22,175 nucleotides of DNA, taken from DAOMFM01 sp035429825 (GTDB lineage: Bacteria > Acidobacteriota > Blastocatellia > UBA7656 > JADIYM01). The notes beneath the pieces were generated by a model that ran no database searches, was not told the origin of the DNA, and saw only the letters and a list, made by a program, of their open reading frames with translations. The stretch covers positions 1 through 22,175 of the forward strand of contig JBGAKX010000082.1 of NCBI GenBank assembly GCA_044224215.1. The letters are read 5' to 3'. Made by a program: the position numbers and the translations under genes. Of this stretch, positions 1 through 7,047 are shown in pieces; the stretch's first letter is position 1; each line of letters opens with the position of its first letter.

Positions 1-861
1 GTGTTCGATGCGGCGGACGAAGCGCTCGGCGAACCGATCAGCCGGCTCTGCTTCGAAGGCCCGGACGAGGCCTTGCGATTGACGGCGAATACGCAGCCTG
101 CGATTCTCACGGTCTCTGCAGCGGTGTTTGCTGCCGCGCGGGAATCGGGAGCGCCAATGCCGGATTTTGTTGCGGGCCATTCACTCGGTGAGTACTCGGC
201 GCTTGTCGCGGCGGGTGCGCTGCAGATCGGCGACGCCGTGCGGCTCGTCCGCGCTCGCGGAACGTTCATGCAGGAAGCCGTCCCTGATGGCGCAGGCGCG
301 ATGGCGGCCGTGCTCGGGCTCGACGACGAGAGCGTTGCCGCGGCGTGCGCCGCGGCGGCCGACGGCCAGGTGTGCTCGCCCGCAAACTACAACAGCCCCG
401 GACAGGTCGTGATCGCCGGAGCGGCGGAGGCCGTGAAGCGCGCCGGCGAGGAAGCGAAGCGCCGCGGAGCCCGACGCATCATCCCGCTCGAAGTGAGCGC
501 ACCGTTCCATACGGCGCTCATGCAACCGGCGACCGACCGGATGCGCCCCTTGCTGGAGGCGACCGAGATTCGCCACCCGCTGGTGCCTGTCATGACGAAC
601 GCCACTGCACACCTTGTCGATACGGCAAGCGAAGTGCGCCAGGCGTTGATCAACCAGATTGCTTCGCCCGTGTTGTGGGAGCAGTCGATCATGTCGCTGG
701 CGGAGTTCGGCGTGGACCGGTGGATCGAAATGGGACCCGGCAAGGTGCTTGCGGGACTCGTACGAAAGATTGTAAAAGGCGCCGACTGTTCATCGGTCGA
801 ACGCCGAGACGAGATCGATGTGGCGTTCGCAGACGCGGGCGCCGCGGCGACCGATTTTTGA
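1..861 (+). CDS. fabD: Malonyl-CoA:ACP transacylase FabD, 5' end missing
   Basis: This enzyme transfers malonyl from CoA to acyl carrier protein, supplying the extender unit for fatty acid synthesis in the cytoplasm. The visible 286 residues show the nucleophile elbow GHSLGE (serine at residue 61), the substrate arginine in VRARG (Arg86), the catalytic histidine in SAPFH (His170) and the GPGKVL motif near the end. In E. coli FabD the equivalent residues are Ser92, Arg117 and His201, a constant offset of 31. The first base of the window therefore lies about 31 codons inside the gene, and the GTG at base 1 is an internal valine rather than the start. acpP follows 21 bases after the stop. The family assignment is secure; only the N-terminus is unseen. 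Confidence 0.95.
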   Translation: MFDAADEALGEPISRLCFEGPDEALRLTANTQPAILTVSAAVFAAARESGAPMPDFVAGHSLGEYSALVAAGALQIGDAVRLVRARGTFMQEAVPDGAGAMAAVLGLDDESVAAACAAAADGQVCSPANYNSPGQVVIAGAAEAVKRAGEEAKRRGARRIIPLEVSAPFHTALMQPATDRMRPLLEATEIRHPLVPVMTNATAHLVDTASEVRQALINQIASPVLWEQSIMSLAEFGVDRWIEMGPGKVLAGLVRKIVKGADCSSVERRDEIDVAFADAGAAATDF

Positions 862-882
862 GGACTACATCAGGAGGATCCC

Positions 883-1128
883 ATGGCGGATATGTCTATT
901 GAGGAGAAGGTAAAGCAGATCATCGTCGAGGAGCTCGGCGTTGACGAGCCCGAGGTTACCGCGAATGCGCGCTTCATCGAGGACCTTGGAGCGGACTCGC
1001 TCGACACGGTCGAACTGGTGATGCGCTTCGAAGAGGAGTTCGACATCGAGATTCCCGACGAGGACGCCGAGAAGATCCAGAGCGTTCGCGACGCGATCTC
1101 GTTCATCGAGCAGCACAAGAAGGGCTAG
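883..1128 (+). CDS. acpP: Acyl carrier protein
   Basis: This is the 81-residue acyl carrier protein, which carries growing acyl chains on a phosphopantetheine arm. The arm is attached to the serine of the DSL motif (GADSLD, Ser39). The protein is very acidic and has the usual four-helix pattern, and its length is typical of the family. The start is fixed by a perfect AGGAGG at 872-877, five bases before the ATG. It lies between fabD and fabF, as in many bacterial fatty acid clusters, although no fabG separates fabD from acpP here. The product would serve FabD and FabF, and also LpxD encoded at the far end of the window. Confidence 0.98.
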   Translation: MADMSIEEKVKQIIVEELGVDEPEVTANARFIEDLGADSLDTVELVMRFEEEFDIEIPDEDAEKIQSVRDAISFIEQHKKG

Positions 1129-1130
1129 TA

Positions 1131-1144
1131 CCGGGCGCGCCCGG
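1131..1144. repeat. GC-only palindrome between acpP and fabF
   Basis: A perfect 14-base palindrome (CCGGGCGCGCCCGG) begins three bases after the acpP stop. A further GCATGC/CCCGGG run lies next to it. In RNA this would fold into a stable hairpin with no U-tract. A role in stabilising the acpP message or lowering read-through into fabF is inference only. It could simply reflect the high GC content. Confidence 0.35.
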
Positions 1145-1180
1145 CATGCCCGGGCCGTTCCGGTGTGAAGGAGCGCAGGC

Positions 1181-2422
1181 GTGAATCGACGTGTCGTAGT
1201 CACGGGGATCGGCCTCGTCAGTTGCGTGGGACTGACGGCCGTTGAAACGTGGGAGTCGCTCGTTGCAGGGCGGGGAGGTATCGTGCCGATCACCCGTTTT
1301 GACGCGACGGCTTTCCGTTGCCGGTTTGCCGGACAGGTGTCCGGATTCGACCCTGAACGCTTCATCCCAAAGAAAGAGATAAAGAAGCTCGATACCTTTA
1401 TCCATTTTGCGGTCGCGGCCTCGCACGAGGCGCTCGGGCATTCCGGCCTCGTGGTCACCGACGAGAATGCGCCGCGCATCGGCACGTACATCGGGTCCGG
1501 TATTGGCGGGTTCGCCGTCATCGAGCGCGAGCACGAGGCCTTCATGAAGGGCGGTCCGGGAAAGATCTCGCCGTTCTTCATTCCGGCCGCGATCATTAAT
1601 CTCGCAAGCGGATACGTCTCGATCCAGTTCGGTCTGAAGGGCCCGAATTCGGCGACATGCACCGCGTGCTCGTCGGGTGCGCATGCGGTCGGCGACAGTT
1701 TCAAGATCATCCAGCGCGGCGATGCGGACGTGATGGTATGCGGCGGCGCCGAAGCCGCCATCACGCCGATGGGTGTCGGCGGGTTCTCGGCGATGCGGGC
1801 GCTCTCGTTCCGCAACGACGATCCCGCGCATGCAAGCCGTCCGTTCGACAAGGACCGTGACGGTTTCGTGATCGGCGAAGGCGCGGGCGTCCTCGTCCTC
1901 GAAGAGCTCGAACACGCGCGGGCGCGCGGCGCCACGATCTATGCCGAGATGGTCGGCTATGGAATGACTGGCGACGCGTTTCACATCACGCAGCCGTCCG
2001 AGGACGCGGGTGGCGCAACACGCGTGATGCAGGCTGCGATTCGCGACGCGGGCATCTCGGCCGACGCGATCGACTACATCAATGCTCATGGCACGTCGAC
2101 GCCGTACAACGACAAGCTCGAAACCAGGGCGATCAAGAACGTCTTTGGCGAGCGGGCATACAAGATCCCGACGAGCTCGACAAAGTCGATGACCGGCCAC
2201 CTCCTGGGAGCAGCCGGCGGCCTCGAGGCCGGCATTCTCGCGCTTGCCATCCACAAGCAGATTGCGCCGCCCACGATCAACTACACGACCCCTGATCCGG
2301 AGTGCGATCTCGATTACGTACCGAACGAGCCGCGCCCGGTGGCGATGCGCTACGGTCTGTCGAACAGCTTCGGGTTCGGCGGCACCAACGCAGCGCTGTT
2401 GATGAAGAAGTTCGAGGATTAG
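1181..2422 (+). CDS. fabF: Beta-ketoacyl-ACP synthase II FabF
   Basis: This is the 413-residue condensing enzyme that extends acyl-ACP by two carbons using malonyl-ACP, with release of CO2. The thiolase-fold active site is complete: nucleophilic Cys163 in TACSSGAHA, His303 in NAHGTSTPYND, Lys335 in STKSMTGH and His340. The C-terminal glycine-rich loop NSFGFGGTNAAL is present. Cys-His-His is the KAS I/II pattern, unlike the Cys-His-Asn of FabH. Length matches E. coli FabF closely. The start is GTG, supported by AAGGAG at 1168-1173, seven bases upstream. It is the third gene of the fabD-acpP-fabF run, 52 bases after acpP. Confidence 0.97.
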   Translation: MNRRVVVTGIGLVSCVGLTAVETWESLVAGRGGIVPITRFDATAFRCRFAGQVSGFDPERFIPKKEIKKLDTFIHFAVAASHEALGHSGLVVTDENAPRIGTYIGSGIGGFAVIEREHEAFMKGGPGKISPFFIPAAIINLASGYVSIQFGLKGPNSATCTACSSGAHAVGDSFKIIQRGDADVMVCGGAEAAITPMGVGGFSAMRALSFRNDDPAHASRPFDKDRDGFVIGEGAGVLVLEELEHARARGATIYAEMVGYGMTGDAFHITQPSEDAGGATRVMQAAIRDAGISADAIDYINAHGTSTPYNDKLETRAIKNVFGERAYKIPTSSTKSMTGHLLGAAGGLEAGILALAIHKQIAPPTINYTTPDPECDLDYVPNEPRPVAMRYGLSNSFGFGGTNAALLMKKFED

Positions 2423-2519
2423 GCAGCGGGAGATCGAAGCCGTGCCGCCGGGAACGATTCTCCGGCGCGGGCCGATTCATGGGCATCGCTGCCAAGGTAA
2501 CGATCAAAGGAGTATTCCT

Positions 2520-3308
2520 GTGAAAATCGTCGTCTGTATCAAACAGGTTCCACGACGCGACGACCTGCTCCGCATCGATGCGTCGAAGACGTGGATCGAA
2601 GAGCAGAACCTGAGCTTCGAGGCCAACGAGTCCGATACGTTCGCGCTCGAGGAAGGCCTGCGGCTCAAGGAAAAGCACGGTGGCGAAGTTGTCGTCGTAA
2701 CGCTCGGCCCCGCCGACGCGAGCAAGACCATCAAGGAGGCGCTCGCAAAGGGCGCCGATCGCGCCATACATCTCGTCGATGCGACGTTCGAGCGACTCGA
2801 CAGCATGGCGACGGCCCGGGCGCTTGCGGCAGCCATCGGTCCCGAGGCGCCGGATCTCATACTCGCCGGGCTTCAGTCGGACGATCTCGGCTATGGCCAG
2901 ACGGGTGTGTTGGTGGCCGAGTTGCTCGGCCTCGCGCATGCCTCGATCATCATCGCGCTCGAATCGGCCGAGGACGGGTCGAACCTTCGCGTCAAGCGGG
3001 AGCTCGAAAACGGCTGGTTCCAGTGGGTGACGATGAAGCTGCCAGCGGTCATCACGATCCAGTCGGGCATCAACAAACCGCGCTACGCCAGCCTGAAGGG
3101 CATCATGGGCGCCAAGAAGAAGCAGGTCGACCTGAAGTCGGCCGGCGATCTCGGCCTGTCGGCCGACGACCTGAAGGCGCGCGAAGTCATCGGATCCCTC
3201 TATTTTCCGGTCCGCGAGAAGCGCACCGAGATGCTCGAGGGAGACGCCGAGACGGTCGCAGCCCAGCTGATCGAGCGGTTGCGCGGAAACGGAATCATTC
3301 AGGGTTGA
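2520..3308 (+). CDS. etfB: Electron transfer flavoprotein beta subunit
   Basis: This is the 262-residue beta subunit of ETF, a soluble heterodimer that takes electrons from acyl-CoA and other flavin dehydrogenases. The start MKIVVCIKQVP is the classic EtfB N-terminus. Other family signatures are a Rossmann-like segment reading VVVVTLGPADA, the DLILAGLQSDD stretch, and the C-terminal block LPAVITIQ...PRYASLKGIMGAKKK. I chose the GTG at 2520 because AAAGGAG lies at 2506-2512, seven bases upstream. An in-frame GTG at 2442 would add 26 unrelated residues. etfA follows 67 bases downstream, and the two are presumably co-transcribed. Confidence 0.95.
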   Translation: MKIVVCIKQVPRRDDLLRIDASKTWIEEQNLSFEANESDTFALEEGLRLKEKHGGEVVVVTLGPADASKTIKEALAKGADRAIHLVDATFERLDSMATARALAAAIGPEAPDLILAGLQSDDLGYGQTGVLVAELLGLAHASIIIALESAEDGSNLRVKRELENGWFQWVTMKLPAVITIQSGINKPRYASLKGIMGAKKKQVDLKSAGDLGLSADDLKAREVIGSLYFPVREKRTEMLEGDAETVAAQLIERLRGNGIIQG

Positions 3309-3375
3309 GGGGCGAGGGTCGCGCCGTCCGGCACGCAGCCGATGACGCGCGAGACCTCGATGCCCGGAGGATGTT

Positions 3376-4352
3376 ATGGCACACGGAGTTCTCATATATG
3401 CGGAGCATCGCGACGGCGAGCTGACGAATGGAACGTGGGAGGCAATCGCCGCCGGCCAGGCGATCGCGGCGGCCGCCGGAACCGACGCGCGGGCTGTCAT
3501 CATCGGCAGCAACCTTGCCGACAATGCGTCGCGCATCGCCGCCAAGGCGCTCGCGGAAGTCATCACAGTCGAGCACGACAAGCTCGCGACATACACGCCG
3601 GACGGGTTTACCGCGGCGCTCGCGCAGACCATCACGTCGGTCGATCCGGAGTGGGTCGTCTTCAGCCACACGTATCACGTGCGCGACTTTGCGCCGCGTG
3701 TCGCGGCACGGCTCGATCGCGTGCTCATCGGTGACGTCATCAAGTTCAAGAGCGAGGGCGGCATCACGCTCGTTCGGCAGATCTTCCAGGGCAAGATCAA
3801 CGCCGACGTCACGTGCGCGACGGCGGCGCCTCGCATGATCAGTTTCCAGGCAGGGTCGTATCGCACGGATGCGGCAAAGGACGGCGCTGCGCCGGCGCCG
3901 GTGCGCGCGCACGCCGTGGATCTTGGCGCGGTTGAGATCCGGTGGACCACCGAGGAGCGGTTCAAGGAGGTCAAGGGCGCCGTCGACCTGACGGCCGCTC
4001 CACGAATCGTCTCGGTCGGCCGGGGATCAAGGGCGAAGAGAATCTCGGTCTGGTGCGCGAGCTCGCGGAAGCGCTCGACGCCGAGCTCGCGGCGTCGCGG
4101 CCGATCTGCGACAACGGATGGCTTCCGATGGATCGACAGATCGGCAGTTCGGGACAGACCGTCGCGCCGCAGCTGTACATGGCGGTTGGAATCTCGGGCG
4201 CAATTCAGCACGTCGTCGGGATGAAGAACGCGAGCACGATCGTCGCGATCAACAAGGACAAGGAAGCGCCGATCTTCGATCTCGCGGATTTTGGCGTCGT
4301 CGGGGACCTCTTCGAAATCGTTCCGGCGCTCGTCAAGAAGCTCAAGGAATAG
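3376..4352 (+). CDS. etfA: Electron transfer flavoprotein alpha subunit, frameshifted
   Basis: This is the FAD-binding alpha subunit of ETF, partner of the preceding EtfB. The N-terminal domain (MAHGVLIYAEHRDG onward) reads in one frame to about 4024. The C-terminal FAD domain then continues in another frame: GIKGEENLGLV, the FAD loop GSSGQTVAPQLYMAVGISG and the end FGVVGDLFEIVPAL. The break is in the conserved VSxGRGIKG motif. One extra G in the GGGG run at 4022-4025 would restore it and give about 325 residues, the normal family length. The start has GGAGG at 3366-3370, five bases upstream. A sequencing deletion is more likely than a real null mutation because both halves are well conserved. 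As given, the protein would end out of frame at 4224 and lack the FAD site. Confidence 0.92.
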
Positions 4353-4375
4353 ACGGCATCGGCCGTCGAGCTGGA

Positions 4376-4408
4376 ACGGGGCCGTGGTCATCGCGATCAC
4401 GGCCCCGT
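4376..4408 (+). terminator. Strong hairpin after etfA, no U-tract
   Basis: A perfect 11-base-pair stem (ACGGGGCCGTG at 4376-4386 and its complement at 4398-4408) can be extended by about three more pairs around a small loop. It lies 24 bases after the etfA stop. No T-run follows, so it is not a textbook intrinsic terminator. It may still end or stabilise the etf message. Confidence 0.5.
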
Positions 4409-4470
4409 GCACATTGGGTGCGTGATCGGCGGAACCTCAAGTGTCTTCTCATCCGTTCACCAGCATTCCC

Positions 4471-4500
4471 TTGATTTCAAATACACAAGTCGTTCATTAT
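4471..4500 (+). promoter_or_regulatory. Sigma70-like promoter for trmJ
   Basis: TTGATT (4471-4476) and CATTAT (4495-4500) are separated by 18 bases in a locally AT-rich stretch, which would start transcription about 45 bases before the trmJ ATG. Each hexamer matches four of six consensus bases. Inverted half-sites ACAAGT (4485-4490) and ACTTGT (4506-4511) flank the -10 and might be an operator. A short hairpin GTCGG..CCGAC (4510-4523) lies in the leader. Confidence 0.45.
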
Positions 4501-4553
4501 GAAGCACTTGTCGGCGTGCCGACATTGAGGTAACGCTCCGCGTAAGGTGTTCG

Positions 4554-5237
4554 ATGCGAATCGTCCTCGTTCGACCACGCGACCCCAACAACATCGGCGC
4601 CGTCGCGCGTGCGATGGCGAACTTTGGCCTGACGGACCTGGTGCTCGTGGCGCCGTTCGAACCGACGTGGTTGGAGGCTCGATCGGCGGTTGGCGCAAGG
4701 ACTGTTCTGCAATCCGCCGTGGTAGCAGGGTCGCTTGCAGCGGCAATCGGCGACTGCACGCTTGTTGGCGCAACGACCGCCGGTACGCGACGTGTGGTTG
4801 ATGGTGCATTGACACCTGAACAGTTTGCGGCCGCGGCTGCGGGGGTTGAACGAGTCGCGCTCGTTTTCGGCAACGAGAAGCACGGCTTGACGGCAACGGA
4901 CATCGGTCGGTGCCACTCGGTCGTGACGATTCCTACCTCGCGCGAACAGCCGTCCATGAATCTGGCACAGGCGGTCGCAGTATGCTGCTACGAGTTTTGT
5001 CGAGGCAGGGTGGCGGATGTGCCGTCCCCGAGAGCGCAACATACGGTCGCGAGCCTCGAAGCAATCGAGCACCTGGTCGAGCAGGCGGTGCCCGAATCAG
5101 GCGACGCAGGCACAGAGGGAAAGCGTGCCGCCGCGCGCGAACGATTCAGAAAGCTCCTGCTGCGGTCGCATCCGACCGACGCGGACGTATCGTTGCTTCG
5201 CGGACTGCTCGCGCCGGGACGGCGGACTAGGCGCTGA
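4554..5237 (+). CDS. trmJ: TrmJ-like tRNA/rRNA 2'-O-methyltransferase (SPOUT)
   Basis: This is a 227-residue SPOUT (TrmH-type) RNA ribose methyltransferase. The knotted SAM-binding fold is marked by three motifs: NNIGAVARAMANFG (residues 12-25), VFGNEKHGLT (104-113), and IPTSREQPSMNLAQAV (126-141) followed by a YE pair. The motif 1 form and the C-terminal extension of about 75 residues fit the TrmJ group, which methylates position 32 of tRNA with SAM. A closely related rRNA methylase is possible. AAGG at 4544-4547 supports the ATG. The gene is monocistronic with its own promoter. Its 3' end overlaps the convergent ptsG by 11 bases. Confidence 0.85.
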   Translation: MRIVLVRPRDPNNIGAVARAMANFGLTDLVLVAPFEPTWLEARSAVGARTVLQSAVVAGSLAAAIGDCTLVGATTAGTRRVVDGALTPEQFAAAAAGVERVALVFGNEKHGLTATDIGRCHSVVTIPTSREQPSMNLAQAVAVCCYEFCRGRVADVPSPRAQHTVASLEAIEHLVEQAVPESGDAGTEGKRAAARERFRKLLLRSHPTDADVSLLRGLLAPGRRTRR

Positions 5238-7044
5238 CGAGCCCGGCGATTGCATCCGCCGTGTCCGCGGCGCCGTTGCCCACGATCAGGTGGAACACGT
5301 TGTCGCCGACGCTCATGACGGCCTTGACGCCTGCTGCCCGCAGCGCGGCGTCGTCGACGAGCGAGGAGTCCTTGAGGGTGACTCGAATTCGCGTCGCGGC
5401 GCACGCAGCCGAAGCCGAGATGTTGCCCGAACCGCCAAGCGCAGCAACGAGTTGCGGAGCGCGCGTCGCGGCGTGAGGATCGACAGCCCGTTTCGGCGCG
5501 ACCTCCTGTGCAGGCATCGCTGCCACCTCGGCCGAAGAGAGGTCCGCTTCGGGACCCGCGGTTTTCAGGTACTCCTCGAGATCGGTCTTCAGGTTCTCGG
5601 ACCTCGTGCCGAAGATCGCCTGGACGCCGCTCCCGACGATCACCACGCCGGACGCGCCGAGATCCTTCAGACGCTGAGCGCTCGCGCGCGACACGTCGCG
5701 CACGCCAACGCGCAGGCGCGTGATGCACGCGTCGAGACTTGCAATGTTGCCGCGCCCGCCAAATGCGCGCGCCAGATCTCTCAGGAACGCGTTCTCGCCG
5801 CCTTCGCCGACCGGTACCGCCGCAGTGGTCTCGTCCTCACGGCCTGGAGTCTTCAAGTTAAACCTGAGGATGGCGAGGCGAAACACTGAATAATAAACAA
5901 TTGCCCAGATCGGACCGAGCACGAACAGCCACGCGGCGTGCGTTGATTTCGGGTACAGAAGGACAAAGTCGATGCCGCCGTGCGAGAACGTCATGCCGTG
6001 CTTGATTCCGAGAATCACGCACAGGTAGTAGGCGATGCCGCACAGCACGGCGTGGATGAAGTACAGGACCGGCGCGACGAACATGAACGAGAATTCGATC
6101 GGTTCGGTGATGCCGGTCAGGAACGACGTCAGCGCGGCCGAGATCATCAGGCCGCCAACCTTCAGCTTGTTCTCGGGCTTGGCCGTCTGCCAGATCGCAA
6201 GCGCCGCGGCAGGTAGGCCCCACATCTTGAACAGGTAGCCGCCGGTCATGTTGCCGGCCGATGGGTCTCCGGCGACGTAGCGCGCGATCTCTCCGGTCAC
6301 TCGCTGGCCCGTCGCGGGGTTCACGTATTCGCCGACCTCGAAAAAGAACGGCACGTTCCAGATGTGATGAAGACCGAACGGAAGGAGCAGGCGCTCGACA
6401 AATCCGTACAGCGCGAACGCGAGGTCAGGCCGCTCGTTGGCCGCCCATCTTGTTGCGAGCGCGATGACGGCGCCAAATGGCGGCCAGACGATGCTCAGTG
6501 CGATGCCGAGGAAGATGGCGAGAAACGCCGTGATGATCGGTACCGAGCGCTTTCCCGCAAAAAACCCGAGGTATGCCGGCAGCTGAATTCGGTAGTACCG
6601 GTTGAAGGACCACGCAGCGACGGCGCCGATCAGAATGCCGCCGAATACGCCGGTCTCGATCGAGTCGATGCCCATGATCGGCTTGGTGTGGCCGTCATAG
6701 AGCGACGTGACAACGCCGATCGACGCAAGCAGAACCGGCAGGATCTTTGCGACCACGCCCATCGTCGCGAGCAGCACGGCAAATCCGACCGTCGCCGCGA
6801 GCGCCGCGACGCCGTCGTTCTCGGTCAGTCCTACCGCGACGGCGATGGCAAAGATCAGTGCAAGGTTCCCGAAGATCGCGCTGCCGCTCTGCGCCATGAC
6901 CGACGATACGATCGCGGGAATGAAGCTGAGGTTCGCGCTGCCGAGGCCAAGCAGGATGCCGGCGATCGGCAGGACCGACACGGGGAGCATCAGCGACTTG
7001 CCGATCTTCTGCACAAACGAGAATGCGTTCTTGAGCGATTCCAC
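5227..7044 (-). CDS. ptsG: Glucose PTS permease, EIIC with two EIIB domains
   Basis: This is the membrane permease that imports glucose and phosphorylates it during transport. Residues 1-400 are a glucose-family EIIC very like E. coli PtsG: KSLMLPVSVLPIAGILLG, FGLHHIWNVPF, the GITEPIEFSFMF loop (311 on) and the exit linker LKTPGRED. Residues 418-495 are EIIB with phosphorylatable Cys440 in LDACITRLRV. Unusually, a second EIIB-like domain follows (about 529-603) with Cys548 in SAACAATRIRV. That loop has one extra residue between Cys and Thr-Arg compared with the first copy. Standard PtsG has only one EIIB and about 480 residues; this protein has 605. The start is GTG, 3 bases after the stop of the upstream EIIA-HPr-EI gene, so the pair is an operon. 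Glucose is favoured over N-acetylglucosamine because the EIIC matches PtsG rather than NagE. Confidence 0.93.
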   Translation of the reverse strand: MESLKNAFSFVQKIGKSLMLPVSVLPIAGILLGLGSANLSFIPAIVSSVMAQSGSAIFGNLALIFAIAVAVGLTENDGVAALAATVGFAVLLATMGVVAKILPVLLASIGVVTSLYDGHTKPIMGIDSIETGVFGGILIGAVAAWSFNRYYRIQLPAYLGFFAGKRSVPIITAFLAIFLGIALSIVWPPFGAVIALATRWAANERPDLAFALYGFVERLLLPFGLHHIWNVPFFFEVGEYVNPATGQRVTGEIARYVAGDPSAGNMTGGYLFKMWGLPAAALAIWQTAKPENKLKVGGLMISAALTSFLTGITEPIEFSFMFVAPVLYFIHAVLCGIAYYLCVILGIKHGMTFSHGGIDFVLLYPKSTHAAWLFVLGPIWAIVYYSVFRLAILRFNLKTPGREDETTAAVPVGEGGENAFLRDLARAFGGRGNIASLDACITRLRVGVRDVSRASAQRLKDLGASGVVIVGSGVQAIFGTRSENLKTDLEEYLKTAGPEADLSSAEVAAMPAQEVAPKRAVDPHAATRAPQLVAALGGSGNISASAACAATRIRVTLKDSSLVDDAALRAAGVKAVMSVGDNVFHLIVGNGAADTADAIAGLVSA

Positions 7045-7047
7045 GTG

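Noticed and set aside
1103..3671. Long minus-strand frames opposite fabF and etfB
   Set aside because: They lack any family features and mirror strongly conserved plus-strand genes.
4022..4025. Programmed frameshift in etfA
   Set aside because: There is no slippery heptamer with a downstream structure that I can identify. Similar breaks in unrelated genes point to sequence error instead.
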